In this document: positions 19,279 to 29,876 of the stretch, piece by piece
Numbering within the stretch: the stretch's first letter is position 1
Layout: the number at the start of each line of letters is the position of its first letter
Assembly: GCF_002951615.1 (NCBI RefSeq)
Contig: NZ_CP019063.1
Location: 1-64,000, forward strand
Direction of reading: 5' to 3'
Length of the DNA stretch: 64,000 nt
From: Rahnella sikkimica
GTDB lineage: Bacteria; Pseudomonadota; Gammaproteobacteria; Enterobacterales; Enterobacteriaceae
The notes under the pieces: model-generated
Database searches by the model: none
Told to the model about the DNA's origin: nothing
The model's input: the letters and a program-made list of their open reading frames with translations, nothing else
Made by a program: the position numbers and the translations under genes

Positions 19279-22200
19279 TACTGTTCCTCAGCGATTGCGT
19301 CGGGATCAAAAGGTTTTTCAGCCGGTGAAAGCGATGCCGCTTTTATCTGAAAAATTTGTGCAGGGAGCTGGAAATTACGCAGTTTGAGCAAGGCCAGCGG
19401 GCCTTCTCCGGCTTCAGTGCGCAGGGTGTAATTCAGTGGCCTGCCGTCGGGGGCGTTCCAGGTGATGTTAAAGCTGCTGTTCACGCCCGGATACGGCGTC
19501 ACTATGGCTTTATCCAGTAAGCGGATAAGCCCCCACGCACCCGGCATATCGGCATACTGACGGGTACCGGCCTGCGTGCTTATCCAGCTCAGGCTTGCAC
19601 CCGGTGCTTCGGTGTCATTTGGCCAGGTGAAGCGTTTCCAGGCGGGAAGCTGGTTGTAGTAGCTGAGTTTCTGGCTGTCGATCACCAAATCGGTTTGCAT
19701 CACATCTTTCGCCGTACCTGGACGCAACTCAAAGTGCAGACCTGCTTCACCGTTGGTAAACACGACGTCAGACAGGGAACTCAGGGTGTCCATGGCATTC
19801 AGGAATGCCGGACTGAAGGTCAGCCCCTGTGCATTAATGCTGTCCGGAACCCAATGACGGCCTTCTTTATGCAGAACGCCGTTCAGACGGGTTTGCAGGA
19901 AGAGGGCGATTCGCCCGCTGTCGTTGTTGAGATAACGCGCCATCAGCGGCAGTGAGACTTCACTGCTGGTATCTTTCAGCGGATAACGGCTGCCAAATGT
20001 GCTGTTCCAGTCATTGACAATCGCCGTCTGCCACTGGGCGTTCAGGCTTTCGGCTGCCGGGGCGAGCACTTGCTGCCAGGCCTGTTCCATAGGCTGGACA
20101 AACACCGTCTGCCCGAACCCGCTCCACTCCTGCCCGAGGCTGGCGGCGACCAGACTGCCGTAATCGCGGGTTTCGGTGAGATCAACGGCTTTCCCCTGAA
20201 ACACGGTTTGCGCCAGCGTCTGAGTCATGGCCTGCGGATCGGCGGCATTCACCACCTGCTGGAGTTTAAGACGCACCTGCGTGACGCGGGTCAGGAAGGT
20301 TTGCAGGCTGAGGCTGGTCTGACCGCCACCTTTGTTATCCATCAGCGCTATCACCGGGCCGAAGGTGGCGTCCAGCGGCCCTTTAGCGCCTGCCTGCTGG
20401 TCGATGGCCGGTTGTTCATCGCGGTTTAACAGATTTTTGGCCGATTTCACCAGCGAGTCAGACAACGCTTCGCCGGTCTGCCCGGTTTTGCCCTGAATGC
20501 TCAGGGTATTCATCAGCGCCACGAGCGGCGACTGACGCACGTCGGCCATCAGCGTGAGCTGGTCGATGGCGTCGGATAACGTCTGCGCCTGCTGCCAGCG
20601 CAGGCTGTTGAGGAACTCGAGCCAGCTACCGGAGAAGTCCGCAAAGTAACGTTCTTTCAGGCGGGCCTGCAGCGCTTCCGGGGAATCCTGCTGAACAGCA
20701 GTGGTTTTGATGTCGCTCAGCACCCAGTCCATCTCTTCACGGCGTCCGCTGACCACTTTTTCAATGGCCGGTTTAACCGATTCTTCCCAGGCTTTGCGGG
20801 TGAACATGCCCGGCACCACCGCGTCGGTGGTAAAGATGCGGCTGGCATCGGTATCGCCGGTCATGTCTGCCAGACGCATATCGGCGTACTGATTGGCCAC
20901 CTGACGCAGCATTTTCTGGTAGAGCGAGGACTCGCTGTTGCGCGCGCCCATCTGACGAACCAGCAGGGTACGTACCTGATTCACCAGACGCTCATCCGTG
21001 GTCAGACGCCATTCAGGGTGCGCAGTAAGATTGCGGGCATAAAAGGCTAACAGGGTCGGGCCATCCCCCTGCCAGACGCCGTCCGGTACGCCGTCACGTT
21101 GCGGCCAATCGGTGAGTAACGTATTGCCAAACCAGGTGAAGTCCATCTTCTCCGGACGCGCCAGCATCAGGAACATTTTCAGCTGGTCGTAAGCGGGTTT
21201 GATGAGTTTGTCGCGGTTCGGGTCATCGGGCGCAAGCTGCACCAGCGCTTCAAGCTGAGATTCAAGGTGCTGTGCTGCAGCATCACGCAGCAGCGGCAGT
21301 GCGCTGGCACCGTAATGCGGCCAGAGGGCAGCGAGCAGCGGGTCATTCTGGCTCAGGCCAAAGCGGCTGTACCACGGCACGCCATCAATTTGGCGATATT
21401 GCAATTTATCTAGCGTGTGCTGTAACGCCAGCTGCGCCTGCAGGCGCGCCGGTAACGGCTGTTTGTCATTTGCCGCGAGCTCAACCTGTGACTGCGCATC
21501 TTTAACGGCGTCGCGGTTAACCAGAAAGGCCATCACCGAACCCGCGCCCCACAGCATCATCGCGCCCGCCGCAATCAGGGCCAGCAATCTGCGCCAGGCA
21601 AAACCGAGCTTCTTCGCCGCAAGCCCGGCAGGCAGTGACGACAGGGAACCCAGCAGGACATCCCAGCGGTTGTCTTTGCCCCAGTGATGTTTCACCGTGC
21701 GTTTGGCCTCCACCGACGCCGGGCTGAACATCACACCGGCCAGCGGGGAAGGGCGGTACGGGTTAAGCAGCGCGCCCAGCGGCCCGGCGACCGACTCCGG
21801 TGTACGTGTCAGCTGGTCAGCCAGTTGCAGTAAAAACTGATGCCCGGTATCAGCACTCACCTGCTGCGTGCCCTGCTCTATCAGCACCGGCACCAGACCG
21901 CTGAGCTGTGCGCTCAGCTCATCCGCGCGGCAACCCGCAGGCAACAAACAGCCGACAGACTGGGTAATGCGGTCTGCTTTTGTACCTTCGGTGATGTGCA
22001 GCGACCAGACATACAGCGGCAGCCGCCAGCCCAGCAGCGTGTAACGCGCGGTAAACGCTTGCGCGACGCTATCCATCATGTCGGTGGAAAGCGCTGGCTG
22101 TGAATCTTTCTGGCCGGGCAGCGCAGTTTTCGCGAGGGCAGACGTCACCCACACCACGCCATCGAGCGGACGGCGGCGCAATTTACGCAGCGCGCCCAGC

Positions 22201-22691
22201 CAGGTGGCATCCGCCTTTGCGCCTAAATCGCCGCCCCAGAGTAAAACGGTACCGGCATCTTCCTGCCAGTGTTGTCCGGTCAGGCCGGGCGCAAGCTGCT
22301 CTACATCCGCCGCGCTGCCGGTGAGCAGCAAAATGCGGACCTTGCGGAACCAGAAGCGGCCGTAGGTCTGGCGCAGGGCTTGCTGAATTTCAGTGACCGT
22401 GATGTGGCGAGGCGGCGTTTGTGCGAGGCGGTTTTCACTGCCTGGCAGAATATTTTGTTGTTTTTCTTCTTTGCGATGCGTGACCTGACGGGCCAGACGC
22501 ACCAGTGACGGGCCAAAGCGCAAAGCGGCACCCAACACACACACCAGCAGGAAGGCCACGACCTTTTTGCTGGTCGTGTCGAGCCCGACCATTTCGCCGT
22601 GATACCAGGTAGCCCAGCCTATAAGGCTGAGTATTGCCAGCAGCAGAACCGTCAGCCCACCGATACGCCAGAGCCTACTTAACGCGCTCAT
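19278..22691 (-). CDS. tssM: T6SS inner-membrane core protein TssM (IcmF-like)
   Basis: TssM spans the inner membrane and periplasm as the main shaft of the T6SS membrane complex. The protein has two N-terminal transmembrane segments (about residues 6-28 and 39-60), a third near residue 365-390 (LLALIAAGAMMLWGAGSVMAF), and a long periplasmic part ending in the IcmF-related C-terminus. I chose ATG 22691 because AGGGAG lies six bases before it. It overlaps the upstream stop at 22675. The cytoplasmic domain reads RILLLTGSAADVEQL where many TssM proteins have a GPPGAGKT nucleotide-binding loop, so this copy seems to lack a P-loop, as other TssM proteins do. Confidence 0.95.
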   Translation of the reverse strand: MSALSRLWRIGGLTVLLLAILSLIGWATWYHGEMVGLDTTSKKVVAFLLVCVLGAALRFGPSLVRLARQVTHRKEEKQQNILPGSENRLAQTPPRHITVTEIQQALRQTYGRFWFRKVRILLLTGSAADVEQLAPGLTGQHWQEDAGTVLLWGGDLGAKADATWLGALRKLRRRPLDGVVWVTSALAKTALPGQKDSQPALSTDMMDSVAQAFTARYTLLGWRLPLYVWSLHITEGTKADRITQSVGCLLPAGCRADELSAQLSGLVPVLIEQGTQQVSADTGHQFLLQLADQLTRTPESVAGPLGALLNPYRPSPLAGVMFSPASVEAKRTVKHHWGKDNRWDVLLGSLSSLPAGLAAKKLGFAWRRLLALIAAGAMMLWGAGSVMAFLVNRDAVKDAQSQVELAANDKQPLPARLQAQLALQHTLDKLQYRQIDGVPWYSRFGLSQNDPLLAALWPHYGASALPLLRDAAAQHLESQLEALVQLAPDDPNRDKLIKPAYDQLKMFLMLARPEKMDFTWFGNTLLTDWPQRDGVPDGVWQGDGPTLLAFYARNLTAHPEWRLTTDERLVNQVRTLLVRQMGARNSESSLYQKMLRQVANQYADMRLADMTGDTDASRIFTTDAVVPGMFTRKAWEESVKPAIEKVVSGRREEMDWVLSDIKTTAVQQDSPEALQARLKERYFADFSGSWLEFLNSLRWQQAQTLSDAIDQLTLMADVRQSPLVALMNTLSIQGKTGQTGEALSDSLVKSAKNLLNRDEQPAIDQQAGAKGPLDATFGPVIALMDNKGGGQTSLSLQTFLTRVTQVRLKLQQVVNAADPQAMTQTLAQTVFQGKAVDLTETRDYGSLVAASLGQEWSGFGQTVFVQPMEQAWQQVLAPAAESLNAQWQTAIVNDWNSTFGSRYPLKDTSSEVSLPLMARYLNNDSGRIALFLQTRLNGVLHKEGRHWVPDSINAQGLTFSPAFLNAMDTLSSLSDVVFTNGEAGLHFELRPGTAKDVMQTDLVIDSQKLSYYNQLPAWKRFTWPNDTEAPGASLSWISTQAGTRQYADMPGAWGLIRLLDKAIVTPYPGVNSSFNITWNAPDGRPLNYTLRTEAGEGPLALLKLRNFQLPAQIFQIKAASLSPAEKPFDPDAIAEEQ

Positions 22692-23834
22692 CCCCACTCC
22701 CTGATGTGATGGTATAGACAAAATTTTCTGCTCCTGTTGTGGATAACGCTAACCATGATTGCTGCCCGATGCGGACAAAATCAGCCCCCAGCGCAAGGGT
22801 GAGCCAGGGGGAATACGGCCCCTGAATACCGCAATATGTTTCGACAGTTGTCATGTCTTCTGCCTGCCACTTCGTGCCCAGTGCATTACCGGTACCGAGC
22901 AGCCCGGCTGTGGATTCTTTCCATTTTTGATGGTCAGCAAGAACACTGGCAGTTTGAATCGCTTTTGTTTGCGTCGTCAGAAACAACGCCAGGTCATCGT
23001 TGAAATGGTCCATATCTAAAGGCATAGGCCGCAGCACCCGGACTGAATGCGCTAATGCGTATTTTTCCGCTACGTCATCGCTGGTGAAAACCAACGCAGC
23101 CAGGCCATCCGAGTAGCTCGTCTCGCCCTGCAACTGCATCAAAAGAACCAGATGAACGCTGGATTCTGGTTGTCTTAGGCGCTCATCCAGCATGCTGAAC
23201 GCGAGTTGCTCAGTAAGGTTTATCGATGCCGGGCCGGGGCGCGTCGGGTACGTTTCCAGCCAGGATTGATCAAACTGGCTCAACCATTCTTGTCGGGTTC
23301 TGTCCGGTTCGTCGGTAAGTAAAGTGACCTGAAGAGGTAGTTCAGCAGGCAGTGCCGATATTGTCTCCCGCACGCCTGACAACAGGAGTGACAGGGGAGA
23401 TTTGTCTTCAAGATAATCAATACGGCGAATCAAGTGTAAGAACTGCTCCAACCCGCGGGCATTTTTTAGCAATAACGCGGCTGAAATACGTTCTGGCAGT
23501 AGCACACAGTTTGCAAGAACGGCGATATAGCGCTCTGCCCAGGCGGTCCATTGCTGCTGGGCGTGCTCAGCTTCCTGCGTAAAGAACTGAAAGCGTTCAA
23601 GCTCACGACCGTAGAGATAGCCGCGGATGCAAAAGACCAGTATCCAGAGGACTACGGGGATAACCGAGAATAACCAGATGTTCACTGAATTAAGCACACT
23701 CAGCGTTCCGGAAGCGTGTAAAACGAAGAACAACACGCCGGCAATCACCGCCAGTACACCACTGACTAACCAGCCTCCAGAAGAAGGGGCGAGGGTTGGT
23801 CGGCGGTAAAGGGTTTTTGACGTTCCCAGCCCAT
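22675..23834 (-). CDS. T6SS-associated membrane protein upstream of tssM, frameshifted near its start
   Basis: The protein has two adjacent transmembrane segments (GWLVSGVLAVIAGVLFFVLH and NIWLFSVIPVVLWILVFCI) and a soluble 300-residue C-terminal part with no motif I recognise. The ATG at 23834, with AGGAT upstream and four bases after the PAAR gene stop, opens a frame beginning MGWERQKPFTADQPSP. It joins the main frame only if one base is added to the G4 run at 23786-23789 (C4 on the coding strand). This would give a 386-residue protein. Position between PAAR and tssM suggests a role in the membrane complex or in spike handling. Confidence 0.75.
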
Positions 23835-23837
23835 GAC

Positions 23838-24104
23838 TTATCCTATTGCGCAATCCGGCGCGCTTGAAATGACCTGACAGCCGCACTGACACCGACAACC
23901 ATCCACCACAATGGCTTTCCCGTCTGAAGACCACTCAGAAGACCCTTTTACAATCTGATTGGTGCCGTGTCCAGGAACCGGACAACTGATTTTGTCACCG
24001 ACCAGAGCGACAGCTTTTCCGTTCACGATCATGGTTGACGATGCAGAAATAACAGCGCCACCGTGGGTGGTTTTATCGCCGAGTAATACGAAGCCTTTTG
24101 GCAT
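23838..24104 (-). CDS. PAAR-domain T6SS spike tip protein
   Basis: An 88-residue protein made almost only of a PAAR domain. It starts MPKGFVLLGDKTTHGGAVIS and has the spaced His and Cys residues (THGG, KISCPVPGHG, CRCQCGC) that coordinate zinc at the spike tip. It caps a VgrG trimer and sharpens the needle. It has no toxin extension, so it is probably shared by the VgrG proteins of this locus. Confidence 0.92.
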   Translation of the reverse strand: MPKGFVLLGDKTTHGGAVISASSTMIVNGKAVALVGDKISCPVPGHGTNQIVKGSSEWSSDGKAIVVDGCRCQCGCQVISSAPDCAIG

Positions 24105-24176
24105 AACAGTGTTGTCTCAATAGTTTATTGGTGATTTATAAGGAAGATGTTTTAAATGTTTACTCTGCCATTTTTA

Positions 24177-24575
24177 TTAATTGGCAGATGCCACAGCAAT
24201 GACATTTTCTTTTATATCTTTATAAATAGTGCTGCCATCTTTTTCTGTTACCGCATGTCCAATAGGATTACCCAGTTTATCTTTATATACGATATTCCCC
24301 TTAGAAACCTCCGTTGAACTTCCAACCAAAAGGCCAATCTTATCCTTGAAAGAAAAACTGCCATCAGAGTTTTTGGACGATGTGCCTAATGAGCGACCTA
24401 ACTCATCAGTATAATTCACGCCACCTTGAGCGTTAGAGACTTCATCAATTCTATGGAAATGCTCACTGCTTAAGTAGAACACGCTGAATCCATCAAATGC
24501 CATCACTACATTTGAGGTGCATAAGAAGAATGAAGTTATCAGGATGTATTTTGCTATACGATTGGTCATGTTCAT
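24177..24575 (-). CDS. Small secreted protein with tandem beta-type repeats
   Basis: A 132-residue protein with a signal peptide (MNMTNRIAKYILITSFFLCTSNVVMA). The mature part has about three degenerate repeats of about 23 residues built on the pattern Y/F-x-D-x-x-G-x-x-x-G, for example YTDELGRSLGTSS, FKDKIGLLVGSST and YKDKLGNPIGHAV. This suggests a small repeated beta-sheet fold. It lies between the lipoprotein array and PAAR. The function is unknown; a periplasmic partner of the lipase module is possible. Confidence 0.7.
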   Translation of the reverse strand: MNMTNRIAKYILITSFFLCTSNVVMAFDGFSVFYLSSEHFHRIDEVSNAQGGVNYTDELGRSLGTSSKNSDGSFSFKDKIGLLVGSSTEVSKGNIVYKDKLGNPIGHAVTEKDGSTIYKDIKENVIAVASAN

Positions 24576-24727
24576 CGCCTATGTAAAGTATCAGTGAATA
24601 GCTATGGTATGTGTTTTGAAATTTCTGCAAGGCACTGGAAAGCAATACGAAAAATAATTATGGGAGTCTTATGTGTGTAATTCATTATGCGGTCTTTTGA
24701 TGGCTATTAATTAACTTTAAATTTTAA

Positions 24728-25492
24728 TTATTTGATTTTCATTTGATCGACTTTATCGAAGTCAGGGAAAAACGTTCTTTCGGGGGCAATGCTGCCATCT
24801 GGATAAACTATTTTTGCGTAGACGCCATCAATCTTATTTTCTGGTTCAATAAATTTAACAATTTTTCTTTCATCTATCTTAGGGGAAAATATAATATGAG
24901 TGGAATTAATTGAACGAAAAGACATAAAGCTCTGTTTCCCTAGAAGGGAAAGTGTTTTTATCTTCTCAGAAATATTTATTTCTCTTATGTAAGGGTAATA
25001 TTTTGCTGAGATATTTATATCTCCCTGGACAGAAGTAAACTGCCCATTTCGTGATGCATCATCATCGAATGCAATTGTTGCACCTACAGCAGTACCCGGT
25101 ACCAGGTCTTTTCCGAGATGTGTGGCATCAATATATTCAATCCCTACATTGAACGCGCTTAATGTCCTTTCGCAGGCACCGCCACCGGTCATTGCTACCT
25201 TCGCCTTCCAGAGGTCATTGGCTCCCTGCTGCAGGGGGATATTAATGACGTTGTAATTGGGTTCTGTAATAACGGAACCGTCGACTCCGCTGATTCTTTT
25301 TTTCAGGCATGTATGCGAAATATACCTCACCTCCAGCGGGAAGGGTTTCGTGTATTGCGAAGGGTTTTTGACTTCCACATTAACCCACTGAGTATCGGAG
25401 GGCGGGGATAGCGTTTTATCTGTTGCTCTGGCACAGCTACTTAAAATGAATGCAGAGATACAGATTGTCAGGGTGTTTGTTTTTTTATACAT
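24728..25492 (-). CDS. Lipoprotein paralogue 4 of the tandem immunity array
   Basis: A 254-residue lipoprotein (lipobox ILSSC). Its signal matches that of paralogue 1 at 27106-27870, and its central region (TLSPPSDTQWVNVEVKNPSQ to GTAVGATIAFDDDASRNGQF) is almost identical to all other members. The last 90 or so residues differ from them. It starts three bases after the stop of paralogue 3. Probable periplasmic immunity against a lipase effector. Confidence 0.8.
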   Translation of the reverse strand: MYKKTNTLTICISAFILSSCARATDKTLSPPSDTQWVNVEVKNPSQYTKPFPLEVRYISHTCLKKRISGVDGSVITEPNYNVINIPLQQGANDLWKAKVAMTGGGACERTLSAFNVGIEYIDATHLGKDLVPGTAVGATIAFDDDASRNGQFTSVQGDINISAKYYPYIREINISEKIKTLSLLGKQSFMSFRSINSTHIIFSPKIDERKIVKFIEPENKIDGVYAKIVYPDGSIAPERTFFPDFDKVDQMKIK

Positions 25493-25495
25493 ACG

Positions 25496-26257
25496 TCACT
25501 TCTCGAGCTTTTTTATATCTGGATGAGTTGAACCATCAGAGACGACCGTGCCATCAGGATAAATTATTTTATAGAATGCCCCGATTTTATATTCTTTAGG
25601 CGAAACCATCCTGACTATTTTTGATTCGTCAATTTTAGGACTATAGTTCACGCTTAGAGATTTAGAGATACTGCTAATCCTTTTTTGTAAGAAGTCTTCT
25701 TCGCCAAATAAATTTAATGTATCAATTGCATGAACCATTTTATTTGTTTTAATTAATGGATAGTACTTGGGTTCTAGGCTTAAATCTCCTGGAGAAAAAG
25801 TAAATTGCCCATTTCGCGAAGCATCGTCATCAAAAGAAATTGTTGCGCCGACAGCCGTGCCCGGTACCAGATCTTTTCCGAGGTGGGTGGCATCAATATA
25901 TTCAATCCCTACATTGAACGCGCTTAATGTCCATTCGCAGGCACCGCCACCGGTCATTGCTACCTTCGCCTTCCAGAGGTCATTGGCTCCCTGCTGCAGG
26001 GGGACATTAATGACGTTGTAATTGGGTTCTGTGATAACAGAACCGTCGACTCCGCTGATTCTTTTTTTCAGGCATTTGTGCGAAATATACCTCACCTCCA
26101 GCGGGAAGGGTTTTGTGTATTGCGAAGGGTTTTTGACTTCCACATTAACCCACTGAGTATCGGATGGCGGAGATAGTGTACGATTTGGAGTACCCGAACA
26201 ACCGCTGGTAAGTAATACGGATAGAATAATTACGGAAGTCTTTAATTTGTAATTCAT
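25496..26257 (-). CDS. Lipoprotein paralogue 3 of the tandem immunity array
   Basis: A 253-residue lipoprotein (MNYKLKTSVIILSVLLTSGC, lipobox LTSGC). It shares the conserved core with its neighbours. Its C-terminal part is the most divergent of the four (YKIIYPDGTVVSDGSTHPD) and lacks the APERT...FPDFDKVDQMK ending of the others. This tail may set specificity for a different effector. Confidence 0.8.
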   Translation of the reverse strand: MNYKLKTSVIILSVLLTSGCSGTPNRTLSPPSDTQWVNVEVKNPSQYTKPFPLEVRYISHKCLKKRISGVDGSVITEPNYNVINVPLQQGANDLWKAKVAMTGGGACEWTLSAFNVGIEYIDATHLGKDLVPGTAVGATISFDDDASRNGQFTFSPGDLSLEPKYYPLIKTNKMVHAIDTLNLFGEEDFLQKRISSISKSLSVNYSPKIDESKIVRMVSPKEYKIGAFYKIIYPDGTVVSDGSTHPDIKKLEK

Positions 26258-26299
26258 TATACAATCCTTTGATAATTGTGAATTAACTGTGACTTTTAA

Positions 26300-27063
26300 T
26301 TACTCGACTTTCATTTGATCGACTTTATCGAAATCAGGGAATAGCGTTCTTTCGGGGGCGATATTTCCATCTGGATAGATGATTTTCGGATATTGACCTT
26401 TTATTTTTTTTCCAATCCAATAAATTTTATAATTTTACTTTCGTCAACTTTTGGTGAGAATTTTACTTCTTTTATATTATATGCTCGTAAAGATTGAAAG
26501 TTCTCTTTACCGAATAATGATAAAGTGTTTTCTTTTTTTCCTAAATTTTTTTCTCGTATGTAGGGATAATAAGTAGAGGTTAAGTTTAAGTTCTCATAAA
26601 CAGGAGAGAATTTCCCATTTCGCGAAGCATCATCATCGAATGCAATTGTAGCGCCGACAGCCGTGCCCGGTACCAGATCTTTTCCGAGGTGGGTGGCATC
26701 AATATATTCAATCCCTACATTGAACGCGCTTAATGTCCATTCGCAGGCACCGCCACCGGTCATTGCTACCTTCGCCTTCCAGAGGTCATTGGCTCCCTGC
26801 TGCAGGGGGATATTAATGACGTTGTAATTGGGTTCTGTGATAACGGAACCGTCGACTCCGCTGATTCTTTTTTTCAGGCATGTATGCGAAATATACCTCA
26901 CCTCCAGCGGGAAGGGTTTTGTGTATTGCGAAGGGTTTTTGACTTCCACGTTAACCCACTGAGTATCGGATGGCGGAGATAGTGTACGATTTGGAGTACC
27001 CGAACAACCGCTGGTAAGTAATACGGATAGAATAATTACGAAAGTCTTTAATTTGTAATTCAT
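26300..27063 (-). CDS. Lipoprotein paralogue 2 of the tandem immunity array, frameshifted at A8
   Basis: The signal and core are as in paralogue 3. The frame stops at 26401 after 220 residues because of a run of eight A on the coding strand (T8 on plus, 26404-26411). With nine A the frame continues IKGQYPKIIYPDGNIAPERT and ends at 26300, giving 254 residues, the family length. The intact downstream coding sequence argues for a very recent mutation or a base-calling error. Confidence 0.75.
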
Positions 27064-27105
27064 TATACAACCCTTTGGTGGCTATGAATTAGCGGTGGCT
27101 TTAAA

Positions 27106-27870
27106 TTATTTGACTTTCATTTGATCGACTTTATCGAAATCAGGGAATAGCGTTCTTTCGGGGGCGATGCTGCCATCAGGATAAACTATTTTTGAGTAAA
27201 CTCCTTCAGTTTTTTTCTCAGGCTCTATAAATCTAACCACTTTAGCTTCATTTATTTCAGGCTTGAATAATATTTCGCTCACATTGGAAACCCTCAATGA
27301 GAGAAAACTCTCTTTACCTAAGAGTGATAGATCTTTCTTTTTCTTATTAATATTCCACTCTGTTATGTAAGGGTAGTATTTAGGTGATATTATTACATTG
27401 CCTTCAATGGTCGTGAATTTCCCATTTCGTGATGCATCATCATCGAATGCAATTGTTGCACCTACAGCAGTACCCGGCATCAGGTCTTTTCCGAGATGTG
27501 TGGCCTCAATATATTCAATCCCTACATTGAACGCACTTAATGTCCATTCGCAGGCACCGCCACCGGTCATTGCTACCTTCGCCTTCCAGAGTTCATTGGC
27601 TCCCTGCTGCAGGGGGATATTAATGATGTTGTAATTGGGTTCTGTAATAACGGAACCGTCGACTCCGCTGATTCTTTTTTTCGGGCATGTATGCGAAATA
27701 TACCTCACCTCCAGCGGGAAGGGTTTCGTGTATTGCGAAGGGTTTTTGACTTCCACATTAACCCACTGAGTATCGGAGGGCGGGGATAGCGTTTTATCTG
27801 TTGCTCTGGCACAGCTACTTAAAATGAATACAGAGATACAGATTGTCAGGATGTTTGTTTTTTTATGCAT
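27106..27870 (-). CDS. Lipoprotein paralogue 1, probable immunity to the lipase effector
   Basis: A 254-residue lipoprotein beginning MHKKTNILTICIS, lipobox ILSSC. The ATG at 27870 overlaps the last codons of the lipase gene (stop 27863-27865), so the two are coupled. This marks it as the cognate partner of the lipase, with the other three copies as additional or divergent immunity genes. I recognise no named domain. The immunity role is inferred. Confidence 0.8.
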   Translation of the reverse strand: MHKKTNILTICISVFILSSCARATDKTLSPPSDTQWVNVEVKNPSQYTKPFPLEVRYISHTCPKKRISGVDGSVITEPNYNIINIPLQQGANELWKAKVAMTGGGACEWTLSAFNVGIEYIEATHLGKDLMPGTAVGATIAFDDDASRNGKFTTIEGNVIISPKYYPYITEWNINKKKKDLSLLGKESFLSLRVSNVSEILFKPEINEAKVVRFIEPEKKTEGVYSKIVYPDGSIAPERTLFPDFDKVDQMKVK

Positions 27871-29838
27871 TTTCGATTTCCTCTTCTCCATAGCAGGCAA
27901 AACGCTCGAGAATATTGTTCCCGTTTTTTATTGATAGCGTCGCCGTTAACGAGATGTCCAGCATTTTTTCCAGATTCAGGAATTTTGTGTTTCTTTCTGC
28001 TTCTTTATCCGGCATTTCCAAGCCTTCTTCCTTCATCTGCTCTTCAAATTTTTTGACATTGTCTTTATGCTCTGTGAAATGTCTTTTCTTACTCAGGCCT
28101 TTATCATCGATCAATTCAAGGAGTTTGTTGTTTATATAGGGCATATAGGCTGTCATGAAATGGTCGCCAAAGGTCAGGTCCGCCCCCCTGTCAGGATTTT
28201 TGCCTTCCGGGAAATAATCAGCTAAATCTTTTGCTGTGAGTGAGTGAATAAACTCTTTCTGATTCTTACCGGCTTCCTGAGCCACTTGTTCTGCTAAAGC
28301 AGGGACCAGATAGAGCTTAGTTTTTACCGGCATCCGGTTTTTTAATATTATGCAACCTGCAGGATCAGGATAACTTCTTTTGCAATCTTTCCATTCCCGG
28401 CTTTGTGTTGTCGTAAGTAAAACAACCGGGTTGCCGTGGTGCCAGAAACAGTCTCCCCATTCTACTATTTGCCATAAAGGAAGTTGCACAAGGGAAGACC
28501 ACAATCCCCCTAATACACCGCCGACGGGGCCCCATAGTCTGTAAAACTCATTATCGACGTTTGCTTCTGGCGGCACGGCAGGGACCGGATCATTATCATT
28601 AACGTGTCTGTAGTGGGTCAGGCCTGATAATTGCTGGATGGCATCTCGGGTAAATGTGCGCGGCATTCCATAGGTGTATAATAATGGCTTGCTATTATTG
28701 AGGGTTGCAGCATGAACAAGAGCTAATGCTCCTCCTAAACTATGCCCACATATGAAAAGTTTTAAACTACCTACTAATCTTTCTAATGTTGCAATTTCGT
28801 CTCGGAATTTTCTTTCAAAACGAGTATAGCCATTCCAAAAGCCCTCATGCACTTTTCCTTTTGGTAATAGCGAGGTGCATTGGACTTTGTTGATATTACA
28901 GCTCTCAGTATCAATGGGACGAAACACGAGATCGGTACCCACATCGTATAGGGAGGCGGTTCCTCTCCAGGAAATGATGATTTTATCATTGTTATAAACA
29001 TAGAAAAGTTGTGTGTCGCCATCTCCCTTACTGCCACCTTCCGTACCTGACGTATCTCTTGATGTGTCCATAAATACTGGCGGAGAATAACGCTCACTGA
29101 ACGGGACATCCTGTGCCAGTGTATTGGTGATGTAACTTCCTTTATGCAGTTGTGGTAACTTCGATAGATCCTGACACTGCGTAATGAAAAACCGGCTTAT
29201 CGATGAAGTATCAAAAACATTATCATTTGCATAAGCCAGTGACGCTGCAGCGCCGAGGTTAATTGCATTCGCCATCGAGTAATCTTTCTGATGGTGCAAT
29301 ACCAGTTCCCAGGCCCTGAAAGGACATATCTCAATGACATGTCTTTTTTCAAGCTCATTGGTTCTTATTTTTAGACCTTTGAGCGATTGATCTGAGGGAA
29401 AATGAAATTGAGGAGGAAAGGGTTCACCTGGTCGTTTCTCAATATCAGGATACGTGCGGCATAATTCACCTATTACGGCGTAATGCCAGATGTGCCCGTT
29501 GTCTTCGGCTTCTTTTTTTACCGTCGATTCATTGGGATCTCTGCTAACCCGTAAGGAACGCTGTTCCATTTCTTTTGCCAGTGGCTGGCCATCTATAAAA
29601 AATCTTAATTCGCTGCCATAGCGAGGTTCTATTCTTATCAGGCCAGTGGCATCGCTGGTTCCTTTTAGTTCTTTCTCATAACCTCCAGGCGTTGCGCTAT
29701 TTTCTGCGCTCCATGGCATATTGGCGACGGCTTTACCTTCTTCATCGACCAGCTGTATTTCAACCCAGTATTTTTTTGATTATTTGATGCGGGTGCGTTT
29801 TTATTATCTGCCGTGGCGGAGGTTTGGTGCTGAGTCAT
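27863..29838 (-). CDS. Class-3 lipase T6SS effector, frameshifted near its start at T7
   Basis: Probable phospholipase effector delivered by vgrG-3. The body has the class-3 lipase pattern: IIISWRGT, then the nucleophile elbow FICGHSLGGALALVHAATL, an acidic residue in NDNDPVP and a likely catalytic His in FGDHFMTAYMPYI. The N-terminal 100 residues look like a transthyretin-like spike-docking domain (YWVEIQLVDEEGKAVANMPW). That start is reached from ATG 29838 (AAAGGA eight bases upstream) only if the T7 run at 29771-29777 is read as T8. The corrected protein is 658 residues, otherwise the frame opens at 29719. Its end overlaps the first immunity lipoprotein. Confidence 0.85.
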
Positions 29839-29876
29839 TTTCATATCCTTTGATAAAATGATGTGAATTAATTATA

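Larger units (their letters stand above)
24728..27870 (-). repeat. Tandem array of four lipoprotein genes (about 0.8-kb units)
   Basis: Four head-to-tail paralogues. A central block of about 430 bases is nearly identical in all four, while the 3' third varies. Members 1 and 4 share one signal sequence (KKTN...LTICIS...FILSSC) and members 2 and 3 share another (MNYKLKT...VIILSVLLTSGC). The mosaic points to duplication followed by gene conversion. Confidence 0.9.

Noticed and set aside
23835..23934. N-terminal extension of the pre-tssM membrane protein starting MVFRRESHCGG
   Set aside because: It overlaps the PAAR gene in another frame and has no ribosome-binding site. A start at 23834 plus a one-base correction explains the gene better.
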